Shown here in pieces: positions 40,796 to 48,916 of a stretch of DNA of 64,000 nucleotides (the stretch's first letter is position 1; each line of letters starts with the position of its first letter). The notes under the pieces are model-generated. The model ran no database searches. It had not been told where the DNA came from and saw nothing but the letters and a program-made list of their open reading frames with translations. A program made the position numbers and the translations under genes. Origin of the DNA: Eubacterium limosum (lineage in GTDB: Bacteria > Bacillota > Clostridia > Eubacteriales > Eubacteriaceae); NCBI RefSeq assembly GCF_000807675.2, contig NZ_CP019962.1, positions 2,294,001 to 2,358,000 of the forward strand, written 5' to 3'.

Positions 40796-42874
40796 TTAAT
40801 CCTTCGATAAAATTTCATATAAAGCCTGATAGACACTCCTGCTGTCTGGTAAAGTCCTTATCCTGTCTATATCATCTTGATTTTTACCTAATTTGATGAT
40901 TTGTTTAAACAATTCCAAATAATCTGTTTCGCCTTTTTGTGAGAAAAAAAACAGTAGATAAATGGTGTCCCCTTCATCAAAAGTAATACCATCCCGACTT
41001 ACCATCAGACTGATACCATCCTCATATACGCCACTCTCTTTGCTGGCATGAGCAAGTGCAACACCTTGGTTAACAATGATATAACTGCCATATTCCTCTA
41101 TGTTACCGATTGCTTCCTGGACATATCTTTCATCAAAAAAGCCATCTCTTATCATATCTTCAGGTGCAATTTTCATTGCTTGCCGCCAATGGAGTTCACC
41201 GTTTACAATTTTGATATATTTTGATTTGAGCATATTCAGCAGCGCGAAATCTGTGCCTGCGTTATCCATATCAAAAGATGCTTCCAAAATCCGTTCAAGC
41301 TCACGATTCATAAAATCAATTTTCTGGCTATTGTCTGATTCATAAATGGCATAAATTTTTGATAGTACTGGAAAACGTACTCTTGTGTTAGACAATTTTG
41401 TTTTGTTCCGCTGAAAAGCCAGATTTTGTATCTTATTGATGTCCTCTACTGTAAGCAGTGGACTGACGACAATAACGGGAAGGACACTATCTTGAATCAG
41501 GACTGTCGATATAATAAAATCAGTATTTTTAAAGCAGCCCTTAGCTTCCTCCACCTGTTGGGTTGTCATCGTGTCTACAATATCAAAATTAAAATAATTC
41601 TTTATCTGGGCTTCCAAATATTTACTGGTAGCCATACTGCCCGGACAGGATATGATAACAGACAGGGGGGGACTGTTTTTTCTGCCTCTCAACAAGGCGG
41701 CACAGATATGAATAATAATACTATCTTTCATTTTTGAGGTCAGGGGGGAATAGAGATATTTTTCTAATATATAGAATTTTCCTTCCGCTATCTCCTGTAT
41801 CCGCAAAAAATCACTGTTATTTTTATACTCTATATCCCAGTCATAATCTGCATCATTCCAGAGGTTCATTCCCTTCACATGGGAAATCAGAGACTCAACC
41901 AAAAGATTATCTAACTGAATATCTACATCGATTTCCTTGCTTATTTCCATCAGAAAATGGCAGATAACACTGTATAGCCCAAAATCATTAAGATTTTTAA
42001 TTTGGGGGAGCAGTCTTCTTTCAAGTATTTGCTTTTCAACGGTTAGAATCCCATTGACGCCCAAAGACACATATCCTAATTCTGCTGCAACCTCATTTAC
42101 CATGTTCCCAATCATATCTAACTTCCGGGAAGATAAATTCAGTTCTTTAAAGTCCTGCTCTTCACGTTCAATCTGCTGCAGTCTGTTGAGTAAGACAAAA
42201 ATAATGATCGCGATCTCAAAAAATATATCCTTTGGAAATATCAGGTTATTTTCTCTGGTGAAACTGTTCATATGAAAGATGGTATCTCTAAGTGAATAAA
42301 TAAAACCTGCCTTTTTGATGATAAACCTTACAAAAAACGTTTTCTCCAATTTTATATTCGGAATCAGATTTCGAAATATACCGACTAAAAGTTTTTGTGT
42401 TTTTTCTTCTATTGCTTCAATTTTGATTCCATGTTTACTTTTGGCTACAAAGTTTATTTCATATGCCTTCAGATACTCATCTACCAGCCTGCAATCATTC
42501 ACAATGGTATTTCTTGTAACATATAGCTCATCTGCAAGTTGTTGCATCGAATAATAACCTTTATGATAGAGAAGTACAATTATGATATAGATTTTGCGTT
42601 CTTCCGGAGACATTTTGTATTGATAAGGATCCATGGCATACACATTATCTATCAGTTTTCTGATATTCTGTCTTTTATTAAGTTTAAGCTTCTGACTGTC
42701 ACAAAACAAAGTTGATTTAAAACCCGTTTCTCTGGTGAAATTCAGCAAATCTTGTACATCATTCCTCAGTGTTTTTTCAGATATATGGTATTCGTCTGCC
42801 AGTTTTAGAAGGTTCAATTCGCCAGTTGGATTTTGCAGGAGTCTCTGTAAGATTTCTGTACTTCTCTTTTTCAT
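40796..42874 (-). CDS. PRD-containing transcriptional regulator with PTS EIIB/EIIA domains
   Basis: The 692-residue protein has an N-terminal HTH (ILQRLLQNPTGELNLLKLAD then YHISEKTLRNDVQDLL), a second Mga-type HTH (about 95-150; LADELYVTRNTIVNDCRLVD), two PRD modules (about 170-390), a degenerate EIIB-like segment (about 400-490) and a C-terminal EIIA domain with INQGVALAHASKES holding the phospho-His. Such activators are set by PTS phosphorylation according to sugar supply. It is the last gene of the PTS operon and should control it. The gene is AT-rich like the rest of the island. Confidence 0.87.
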   Translation of the reverse strand: MKKRSTEILQRLLQNPTGELNLLKLADEYHISEKTLRNDVQDLLNFTRETGFKSTLFCDSQKLKLNKRQNIRKLIDNVYAMDPYQYKMSPEERKIYIIIVLLYHKGYYSMQQLADELYVTRNTIVNDCRLVDEYLKAYEINFVAKSKHGIKIEAIEEKTQKLLVGIFRNLIPNIKLEKTFFVRFIIKKAGFIYSLRDTIFHMNSFTRENNLIFPKDIFFEIAIIIFVLLNRLQQIEREEQDFKELNLSSRKLDMIGNMVNEVAAELGYVSLGVNGILTVEKQILERRLLPQIKNLNDFGLYSVICHFLMEISKEIDVDIQLDNLLVESLISHVKGMNLWNDADYDWDIEYKNNSDFLRIQEIAEGKFYILEKYLYSPLTSKMKDSIIIHICAALLRGRKNSPPLSVIISCPGSMATSKYLEAQIKNYFNFDIVDTMTTQQVEEAKGCFKNTDFIISTVLIQDSVLPVIVVSPLLTVEDINKIQNLAFQRNKTKLSNTRVRFPVLSKIYAIYESDNSQKIDFMNRELERILEASFDMDNAGTDFALLNMLKSKYIKIVNGELHWRQAMKIAPEDMIRDGFFDERYVQEAIGNIEEYGSYIIVNQGVALAHASKESGVYEDGISLMVSRDGITFDEGDTIYLLFFFSQKGETDYLELFKQIIKLGKNQDDIDRIRTLPDSRSVYQALYEILSKD

Positions 42875-42911
42875 ATGTCACTCTCGCCATTATTTTAATA
42901 TTTTTTAATCT

Positions 42912-43211
42912 TTATGCTTCTGCAATTTGCTTCATCAATTCCAATAGTTTTTTCTCTGCACCTGCCTTGTTTACTCCAGAAATCAGGCCAAATACACTCA
43001 TGTACGGCTTTTCTAACGGATTGCGGTAATTTGCTGTCGTCAGTACAAGATCGACGTCTTTCTGTTTTTCCGGAACTTCCGCAATCGTTGCTTTAATGAT
43101 TTTGACCTTAATTCCTGCATTTTCTGCAATTTCCTTTACGGCTTGTTGTGCAATCGTTGAAGTTGCGACTCCGCTTCCACATGCTACTAAAATTTTAATT
43201 TCCTTTGACAT
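42912..43211 (-). CDS. PTS EIIB component, galactitol family
   Basis: The 99-residue protein begins MSKEIKILVACGSGVATSTI, where the cysteine is the phosphorylated residue of EIIB(Gat)-type subunits. Length and fold fit the family. It passes phosphate from EIIA (43838) to the substrate taken up through EIIC (44294). Position between the SIS gene and the regulator gene keeps it in the same operon. Confidence 0.88.
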   Translation of the reverse strand: MSKEIKILVACGSGVATSTIAQQAVKEIAENAGIKVKIIKATIAEVPEKQKDVDLVLTTANYRNPLEKPYMSVFGLISGVNKAGAEKKLLELMKQIAEA

Positions 43212-43239
43212 AATTTTTTCTCCCTTTATTTTATATTTA

Positions 43240-43779
43240 TTACTCTATACTTGCATGGCGCTTTGCCATTTTTTTATTTGTATCTTCATTTTTTTTGCTC
43301 ATTTTCAGAATTACCGCATCAAAAATCATTAGCAACATCTGTTCGAACAGACTTCCTAAGGGCTGGATGCTGGCTTTTGATTCTGAAAATTTGTTAGCCG
43401 CTTCAATCTGTATTAATGGTTCGTGGTTTCTGCTTAAAGTTGATTCCTGACTGCCTGTTATGACAAGCACATCTACACCTTGTTTGACTCCGTCATCTGC
43501 CGCCGTACATACACTCTGGGTTTCACCTGAAGCAGAGGAAACAATCAATAAATCGCCTTTTTCTATAGATGGTGTTGTCGTTTCTCCTACCACGTAGGAT
43601 TGGTATCCAATCTGCATTAGACGCATAGCCAATGCCTTGAGCATCAGACCTGAACGCCCTGTTCCATATACAAAAATCCTTTTATGTTCATCGATCGTTT
43701 CAATAAACTGATCGATTTGTTCTTCTGTTATTTGTTTAGAAGCATTTTTTAATTCTACGTTAATATCCAGTAATTCCAT
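43240..43779 (-). CDS. SIS-domain sugar isomerase, 6-phospho-3-hexuloisomerase-like
   Basis: The 179-residue protein is a single SIS domain: RIFVYGTGRSGLMLKALAMR, MQIGYQSYVVGETTTPSIEK, LIVSSASGETQSV and SLFEQMLLMIFDAVIL. This is the pattern of 6-phospho-3-hexuloisomerase (HxlB/PHI), which interconverts 3-hexulose-6-phosphate and fructose-6-phosphate. GAAAGGGAT supports ATG 43779 rather than the frame start at 43803. No formaldehyde-fixing HPS partner is present; inside a PTS operon it more likely handles a phosphorylated ketose. Confidence 0.78.
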   Translation of the reverse strand: MELLDINVELKNASKQITEEQIDQFIETIDEHKRIFVYGTGRSGLMLKALAMRLMQIGYQSYVVGETTTPSIEKGDLLIVSSASGETQSVCTAADDGVKQGVDVLVITGSQESTLSRNHEPLIQIEAANKFSESKASIQPLGSLFEQMLLMIFDAVILKMSKKNEDTNKKMAKRHASIE

Positions 43780-43837
43780 TTTATCCCTTTCATTATACTT
43801 CAAAACCAGTTTTTATATCTAAATAAATTGTAAAAAA

Positions 43838-44278
43838 CTAACCAATTTGTTCCTGTAAATATTCAACTATCTTTTCATCGGAAAGTGAATTACATTTTAG
43901 CAGTGCTTCTGGATTATCTAAGAAAGACATCATATTCTGCAGCGCATCCAAATGTTCATTCGGATCTTTTATCGCCAGATTAAAAATCATATCTGTACGA
44001 ACAACTTGTATATCATCATCCATCCGCCGGAAAACAACGGGTTTATCCAATTTCAAAAAACATACGCTACTCTGTGTAATCCCATCATCTTGTACGTGTG
44101 GAATGGCTGTCGGTATTTCCGACGGTAATCCTGTGGGATAATCTCTTTCGCGTTTTACACATAGTTCTCCAAACTTGTCACTGACATATCCCGCTTTAAA
44201 TAAAGCGTCGCCACACATTCGTATTGCTTCCTCTCCATCCTTTGCAGAGCCATGAATAACTACATATTTATTTCCCAT
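43838..44278 (-). CDS. PTS EIIA component, galactitol/fructose family
   Basis: The 146-residue protein has the EIIA(Fru/Mtl/Gat) signature with EEAIRMCGDALFKAGYVSDK near the start and the active histidine in PTGLPSEIPTAIPHVQDD. It takes phosphate from HPr and hands it to EIIB. It follows the EIIC gene by 15 bases in the operon. Confidence 0.88.
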   Translation of the reverse strand: MGNKYVVIHGSAKDGEEAIRMCGDALFKAGYVSDKFGELCVKRERDYPTGLPSEIPTAIPHVQDDGITQSSVCFLKLDKPVVFRRMDDDIQVVRTDMIFNLAIKDPNEHLDALQNMMSFLDNPEALLKCNSLSDEKIVEYLQEQIG

Positions 44279-44293
44279 ATAAATCTCCTTTTT

Positions 44294-45559
44294 TTAACCA
44301 AATAATCCAAACAGCTTATGCACCAATGAAACGATCAGATTACCCGGATTCCATCCAAAATGAGATGCAGTTACCAAATTATCAAAATGAACACCTGTAA
44401 CGGACATCATCTGTGTAGCTTCGGGTATAAACATATTTGCAAAGAACAAAGTCATATACATCATAATTGTCATGCTGATTAGTGTTCTGAAAATATTACC
44501 CTTACTTGTCAACACACACATTGGCGCCAAATAACAAACTTCTGCCAAAATTCCAAGTGGAAAGAACCTCATCCCAGGTACGAGAAAAGCTAACAAAATT
44601 GTAATTGGAATCATGATTGCAGCACATGTGATACAGGCTGGATCACCTAAGCCAAGTGCAATATCCATACCAATATAAATATCTGCATCTTCACCAATTT
44701 TCTTATGCATGTATTCATTCGCCGCATTGCCCATAGGGGTCAGACCTTCCATCATAATACTGACCATTCTTGGTATCAGCACCATAGCTGCGGCAACGCC
44801 CATTCCAATTGTCAAAATGGAACCGAAATCTTGGCTTGTTAATAGTGCCAAAAGCACACCAACGAACAGTCCAATGATTGCCGGATCACCAAACACACCT
44901 AATTTTTTTCCGATTTTATCAACATTTACATCAATTTTGTTTAGTCCGGGGATCAAATCTATAAGTTTATTAATTAAAAATGTAATTGGATAGATCCATG
45001 CACAAAATGCAAATGTCGTACATGTCGTTCCTTCCAATCCAAAGAACTCACCCCATTTTGGCGCCAGCCACTGCGCAAAGAACAGTACAACCAGCCCACA
45101 TGCCACTGCAACAAAAAAACCGATAAATACGTTTCCTGACAAAGCATATGCCAGGGCTCCTGGAACCAGAAAGTGCATGAAGTTCCAAATATCTACATTC
45201 AGTACTTTTGTTATCTTTAAACGAACCAAAACCAAATTCAGGACTATGATAACCGGTATTACAAATACAGCGAAGGGTACAGTCCATGATGCAGCACCAA
45301 GCGCTGCAAATCCAACTTCTAAAGTATCATAGCCCGAGCCCAATGCTTTGTAATATTCCATAACCGGCTGGACAGATGTCGTTAATAAGTTAACTGAAAG
45401 AACAAGACCTTGAAAACCAATACCAACCAGCAACCCTGATTTAATGGCATGCCCGATCTTCATCCCGAAGAACTTACCTAAGATGGCAATGACAAACGGA
45501 AGCAGGACCGCCGCGCCCAGATTAATAAATCCCTGAAAAAATTCTAATACAGCTCCCAT
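44294..45559 (-). CDS. PTS EIIC permease, galactitol family
   Basis: The 421-residue membrane protein has about ten helices and galactitol-family EIIC blocks such as FGMKIGHAIKSGLLVGIGFQ, GVAAAMVLIPRMVSIMMEGL, GLGDPACITCAAIMIPI and the C-terminal SHFGWNPGNLIVSLVH. It imports and phosphorylates a sugar or sugar alcohol with the EIIA and EIIB subunits encoded downstream. The specific substrate cannot be read from the sequence. Confidence 0.88.
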   Translation of the reverse strand: MGAVLEFFQGFINLGAAVLLPFVIAILGKFFGMKIGHAIKSGLLVGIGFQGLVLSVNLLTTSVQPVMEYYKALGSGYDTLEVGFAALGAASWTVPFAVFVIPVIIVLNLVLVRLKITKVLNVDIWNFMHFLVPGALAYALSGNVFIGFFVAVACGLVVLFFAQWLAPKWGEFFGLEGTTCTTFAFCAWIYPITFLINKLIDLIPGLNKIDVNVDKIGKKLGVFGDPAIIGLFVGVLLALLTSQDFGSILTIGMGVAAAMVLIPRMVSIMMEGLTPMGNAANEYMHKKIGEDADIYIGMDIALGLGDPACITCAAIMIPITILLAFLVPGMRFFPLGILAEVCYLAPMCVLTSKGNIFRTLISMTIMMYMTLFFANMFIPEATQMMSVTGVHFDNLVTASHFGWNPGNLIVSLVHKLFGLFG

Positions 45560-45569
45560 ATAATTTCTC

Positions 45570-46322
45570 CTATGCTATTGTTCGTCCGCCATCCATCAGA
45601 ATTGTTTGACCTTGAATGTATGAATTAGCCGGATCGGCCAGGAATACTGCCAAATTGGCAACATCCTCCACCGTGCCAAGACGACGTACAGGAATTTTTT
45701 CCAGCACGGCATCCAAATCAGCCTGTGTCGGGTAATTTACGCGCATCATTTCACCTGTATCAATTAATCTCGGCGCAATGGCATTTACATTTACTCCTTT
45801 TGGTCCTAATTCTTTAGCCAATCCGCGCATCAGACCTTCCCCGCCTGCCTTTGAGGCCGGATAAGATACGCCGCCACCCGTTCCGCTCAATGCAGATCCA
45901 GAACTAATGTATACGATAGAGCCTTTATTTGTTAGGAAATCGTTATAAAACGCCTTTACAGTATTGAATAATCCGTTTAAATTAATACTAAGTGTCTTAT
46001 TCCATTCTTCAAAAGTAATATCATTAACTTTGTTTTTGAACGCTACACCTGCATTAAGTACGAGTGTGTCAATTCGTCCAAACGCTTCAAACACTTTATC
46101 ACGAACGTTTACCATTGCTTCTGGATTTGATACATCTGCCTGGACGAACAGAGATTTCACATAATCGCGTGTAATTTCTGCTGCTGTTTCCGTTCCGGTT
46201 GCTTCATTATAATCAACGATTACCGTATTTGCCCCTTGGCCTGCAAACTGTACCGCAATCTGCTTTCCAATCCCATGTGCCGCTCCTGTTACCAATACTA
46301 CTTTGTTTTCAAATTTTTGCAT
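45570..46322 (-). CDS. Short-chain dehydrogenase/reductase of the PTS operon
   Basis: The 250-residue SDR has the cofactor motif VLVTGAAHGIGKQIAVQF, LVLNAGVAF (NAG motif), catalytic Ser in YISSGSAL, YPASKAG (Tyr-x3-Lys) and PVRRLGTVEDVANLAVFLAD near the end. It probably oxidises the imported polyol phosphate or reduces a ketose. It lies between the EIIC gene and the epimerase gene. Confidence 0.88.
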   Translation of the reverse strand: MQKFENKVVLVTGAAHGIGKQIAVQFAGQGANTVIVDYNEATGTETAAEITRDYVKSLFVQADVSNPEAMVNVRDKVFEAFGRIDTLVLNAGVAFKNKVNDITFEEWNKTLSINLNGLFNTVKAFYNDFLTNKGSIVYISSGSALSGTGGGVSYPASKAGGEGLMRGLAKELGPKGVNVNAIAPRLIDTGEMMRVNYPTQADLDAVLEKIPVRRLGTVEDVANLAVFLADPANSYIQGQTILMDGGRTIA

Positions 46323-46398
46323 TTTTGTTTTCTACCTCTGCGTTTATATTATTTGAATTTTAATCTTTACACTGCCAATCCGATTACGATCACGATCG

Positions 46399-47043
46399 CT
46401 ATTTTATTGCTTCGCGGAGTTTACGGTAGCGTTCTTTCGGATTGTCTGTGAATAAATATCCTCCCACAACAATTAAGTCTGCTCCAGCTTCCTTTACCTG
46501 TTTAGCAATAATATCATTCATGCCGCCGTCAACTTCGATCTGAATGTCACGCTCACCAATCATATTTTTCAGATTGCTAATTTTTTTCAGGCTTTTTTTA
46601 ATAAAAGTCTGCCCCGGTGTCCCTGGATTAATTGTCATAATCAGCACATAATCAATATCATCTAGCAGATATTCAAGAACAGATTCCGGTGTTCCCGGAT
46701 TAAGAACGACTCCGGCTTTTCTTCCCGCATTTTTAATTCGCTGGACCATATTGTGGATATGCGGCGTTGTTTCGTAATGAACCGAAATCATTTCTGCTCC
46801 GGTGGCAATCACATCATCCAAATGATCTTTAGGATGATCTACCATCATATGAACATCAAAAATCATTTTAGAAGCTTTTTTCATTGCAGCAACCTGATTA
46901 GGTCCGAAAGCAATATTTGAAACATAATTCCCATCCATCATATCAACATGCAAAATTCTGGTGTTTTCTTTTTCTAAAAAATCTATCTCTTCTTTTAATC
47001 TTAGAATATCCGCTCCAAAAATCGAGGGTAATATTTCAGCCAT
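46399..47043 (-). CDS. Ribulose-phosphate or allulose-phosphate 3-epimerase family protein
   Basis: The 214-residue TIM-barrel protein has the metal and catalytic motifs of the RPE/AlsE family: LPSIFGAD at the start, LHVDMMDGNYV, MIFDVHMMVDHPKDH, VLIMTINPGTPGQTF and IQIEVDGGMN. It epimerises C3 of a ketose phosphate. As part of a PTS operon, a dedicated hexulose or pentulose phosphate is more likely than the housekeeping pentose pathway. GGAGG precedes ATG 47043; this is the first structural gene after the leader peptide at 47246. Confidence 0.85.
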   Translation of the reverse strand: MAEILPSIFGADILRLKEEIDFLEKENTRILHVDMMDGNYVSNIAFGPNQVAAMKKASKMIFDVHMMVDHPKDHLDDVIATGAEMISVHYETTPHIHNMVQRIKNAGRKAGVVLNPGTPESVLEYLLDDIDYVLIMTINPGTPGQTFIKKSLKKISNLKNMIGERDIQIEVDGGMNDIIAKQVKEAGADLIVVGGYLFTDNPKERYRKLREAIK

Positions 47044-47132
47044 TGGTAATCCTCCAAGTTTCCAGTTCTAAGAAGTGATCAGTTTCTTATGTTGGTATTG
47101 CAAAGTTTTTCGCGCATCAACTTTATGTTTTT

Positions 47133-47161
47133 ATTATATCAGCATATAATTAGCTTTTAAA
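47133..47161 (-). promoter_or_regulatory. Candidate promoter of the PTS operon
   Basis: On the minus strand TATAAT occupies 47138-47133 and a weak -35 TTTAAA lies at 47161-47156, a 17-base spacer. The weak -35 fits activator control by the PRD regulator. Transcription could also come through from the leader-peptide unit upstream. Confidence 0.5.
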
Positions 47162-47218
47162 GAGCAATTTATTACTGACGTTTTAGAAGTGAATTTACTA
47201 ATTAAAAACAGCACAAAA

Positions 47219-47257
47219 AAAACCGACTGACTTTCACTTTTGAAATCAGTCGGTTTT
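47219..47257 (-). terminator. Terminator overlapping the end of a leader peptide
   Basis: On the minus strand AAAACCGACTGA (47257-47246) pairs with TCAGTCGGTTTT (47230-47219), followed by more T residues (8 T in all). The 5' arm contains the last codons and stop of the 13-codon frame at 47246-47287, so a ribosome finishing that frame would cover the arm. Confidence 0.7.
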
Positions 47258-47287
47258 CCACGTTGTTTGAAATACAATGTCGTTCAT
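47246..47287 (-). CDS. 13-residue leader peptide candidate
   Basis: On the minus strand AAAGGAGT (47300-47293) is followed five bases later by ATG 47287 and the frame MNDIVFQTTWKTD ending in TGA at 47246. The ribosome site is as good as any in the window. The stop codon falls in the 5' arm of the intrinsic terminator at 47219-47257, the geometry of ribosome-controlled attenuation. The next gene on this strand is the epimerase at 47043. No codon bias towards one amino acid is obvious, so the sensed signal is unknown. Confidence 0.5.
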   Translation of the reverse strand: MNDIVFQTTWKTD

Positions 47288-47376
47288 GCCGTACTCCTTT
47301 CCTGCAGGATAGCATAAACAGTTATGAGGGCTTATAAGAGGATTTTTGTCTATCAAATCAATAAAAAAATAGCCTA

Positions 47377-47486
47377 AAAGGTTATAAATTAGTAATGATT
47401 CTGTTTTTGTAATAGAATCATCATAGAATCGGAAAGGTTACAAATTAGTAACCTTTCTACTTTTTAGAACAGAAGCATTGTATAAT
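47377..47486 (+). promoter_or_regulatory. Duplicated operator and promoter of the exported-protein operon
   Basis: AAAGGTTAYAAATTAGTAA occurs at 47377-47395 and 47433-47451, 56 bases apart. The second copy is half of an exact inverted repeat, AAAGGTTAC-AAATTA-GTAACCTTT, at 47433-47456. TATAAT lies at 47481-47486 with no recognisable -35 box, and the palindrome ends about 25 bases upstream of it, where an activator would sit. Confidence 0.65.
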
Positions 47487-47492
47487 AGAGGC

Positions 47493-47551
47493 AGGGGTAG
47501 ACATCCCCGAAAAAACAGGAAGCTGACAATTGCGCGGCTTCCTGTTTTATT
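47493..47551 (+). ncRNA. Leader with hairpin and terminator ahead of the exported-protein operon
   Basis: Starting just after the promoter, the transcript would fold GGGG-TAGACAT-CCCC (about 47494-47508) and then ACAGGAAGC/GCTTCCTGT (about 47516-47546) followed by TTTATTTAT, a standard terminator. The right arm, TTCCTGT, can also pair with ACAGGAGG of the downstream ribosome site at 47565-47572. It is either an attenuator or a small RNA. Confidence 0.55.
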
Positions 47552-47580
47552 TATAATATATTGCGACAGGAGGAGGCATT

Positions 47581-48051
47581 ATGGAACATTCCAAAATTAA
47601 AAACATCATCATCGTCGTTCTGGCGGTGCTGCTGCTGGCAGCTGTTGGCTTTATCGCCTGGTATTTTACCCGGCCGGCGGCGCCGGAGCTGGAGCGGGGC
47701 GCGGTTGCCCTGACACCCACGCCCACAGGCCAGCAGGCGCCGGACGGCATTCAGATTCCCGGCTATCCCCAGCTCGTTGCCGACAGTGCCACAGGCGTTG
47801 TCAGTGTGATGTTTCAGAATCCGGAGGGGAACCCCTGCTATTTTCAGATCGACCTGGTGCTTCAGGATACCGGCGAAACCATCTACAAATCAGGTTTGTT
47901 TGAGCCCGGCACAGGGATCGAGAGCCCAAAGCTTGACACCATACCAGCGCCAGGCGTCTACAGCGCCGTGATTGTCTATAACACCCAGAGCCTGACGGAT
48001 AACAGCTCCATGAACGGCGCGTCGATCCAGACCGAGCTGACTGTTCAGTAA
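47581..48051 (+). CDS. Membrane-anchored extracellular protein, first gene of exported-protein operon
   Basis: The 156-residue protein has one N-terminal membrane helix (about 9-30: IIIVVLAVLLLAAVGFIAWY) and a Pro/Thr-rich linker, then a beta-rich outer domain with DSATGVVSVMFQNPEGNPCY and YKSGLFEPGTGIESPKLDTI. The pattern of a short extracellular immunoglobulin-like domain recurs in Bacillota surface clusters. GGAGGAGG precedes ATG 47581. It heads six collinear genes with gaps under 45 bases. Confidence 0.72.
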   Translation: MEHSKIKNIIIVVLAVLLLAAVGFIAWYFTRPAAPELERGAVALTPTPTGQQAPDGIQIPGYPQLVADSATGVVSVMFQNPEGNPCYFQIDLVLQDTGETIYKSGLFEPGTGIESPKLDTIPAPGVYSAVIVYNTQSLTDNSSMNGASIQTELTVQ

Positions 48052-48077
48052 AACGATGAGAGAAAAGGAGTGGCGTG

Positions 48078-48596
48078 ATGAAATTTAAGCGATTAACAGC
48101 CGCGGCAGCCGCAGCGCTTCTGCTGCTGTCTCTGGGAGGAAATGCCCTCGCGGCGGGAGAACAGGAAGGCAAAACCCCCATGTCCATCCATTTTCTGGTA
48201 AAGCCGGATTATGTGGTGGTCATGCCCAAAAGTGTGAGCCTGAGCTATGACCGCGGCACCGCCTATTCGCTGGGCACCGTGTACGCCCCGCAGATAACCA
48301 TGCCCGAGGGGAAGGCCCTGCGGGTGAGCATTCCAGACCGCACTCTGCGGCTGTTCCTCAGCCCGGACCAGCCCGGCCAGGGAGAGCTGGCCTATTCGGC
48401 CTATATGACACCCTGGCAGCAGAAAGACGGCCCAAAAGCCAGCGAAGCTCTGCTCCGTCAGGGCGATCGGTACGATCTGTACGCAAGCTTTAGCTTTGAT
48501 GAGGCCCGGCAGGTGAGCGCAGGAAAATACCGCCCCAAAAGTCCGGCTAAAGGCGATACCCTTTATCTGAAATTTGAAGTTGTGGAGGTGCCGTAA
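48078..48596 (+). CDS. Exported beta-rich surface protein, paralogue 1
   Basis: The 172-residue protein has a signal peptide ending near NALAAG and a domain with IHFLVKPDYVVVMPKSVSLS, the 'xVVxPKxxxL' strand pattern shared with the proteins at 48917, 49490 and 50179. A second half includes KALRVSIPD and YLKFEVVEV. No catalytic motif is visible; a fimbria-like or WxL-like adhesin subunit is possible. AAAAGGAGT supports ATG 48078. Its stop overlaps the next start (TAATG). Confidence 0.7.
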   Translation: MKFKRLTAAAAAALLLLSLGGNALAAGEQEGKTPMSIHFLVKPDYVVVMPKSVSLSYDRGTAYSLGTVYAPQITMPEGKALRVSIPDRTLRLFLSPDQPGQGELAYSAYMTPWQQKDGPKASEALLRQGDRYDLYASFSFDEARQVSAGKYRPKSPAKGDTLYLKFEVVEVP

Positions 48597-48913
48597 TGAG
48601 GCAGTTCATAATAAGCCTGTCCCTTGTGCTGCTGACACTGCTCTGGTGCGCGCCGGCAATGGCGCAGGAGGGCCAGACCTATGGCAGCGACCTGACCGTC
48701 AGCGTTTCTCAGGAGCTCATCGACGCGGACCGGGAGAGCCCGTCTGAGGATAATCCGCGCACCGGCGGTGTTCTCAACGTCCGGCAGGCCGGTTTTCTGG
48801 CGGCGGGCACAGCGGCCATCGGCGTATTGGCAGCCGCGGCCCTTTACAGGAAAAGAAACCAAAAAAGTGACGCACCCGTCCAGGGTGGTAAAAACAAAGC
48901 GCAAAAGGAGTAA
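48596..48913 (+). CDS. Small cell-wall-anchored protein with NPxTG sorting signal
   Basis: The 105-residue protein has a signal peptide (ending APAMAQ), a short mature region, then NPRTGG around residues 53-58, a hydrophobic helix AGFLAAGTAAIGVLAAAAL and the positive tail YRKRNQK. That order is a sortase cell-wall signal of NPxTG type. The mature part is only about 30 residues, so it may anchor or terminate an assembly of the neighbouring proteins, like the small LPxTG protein of WxL clusters. No sortase gene is in the window. Confidence 0.72.
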   Translation: MRQFIISLSLVLLTLLWCAPAMAQEGQTYGSDLTVSVSQELIDADRESPSEDNPRTGGVLNVRQAGFLAAGTAAIGVLAAAALYRKRNQKSDAPVQGGKNKAQKE

Positions 48914-48916
48914 ATC

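Noticed and set aside
43240-47043. Ribulose-monophosphate formaldehyde fixation by the SIS and epimerase-like proteins
   Set aside because: The barrel protein has epimerase motifs (LPSIFGAD, DVHMMVDHP) rather than hexulose-phosphate-synthase ones, and the genes sit in a PTS operon.
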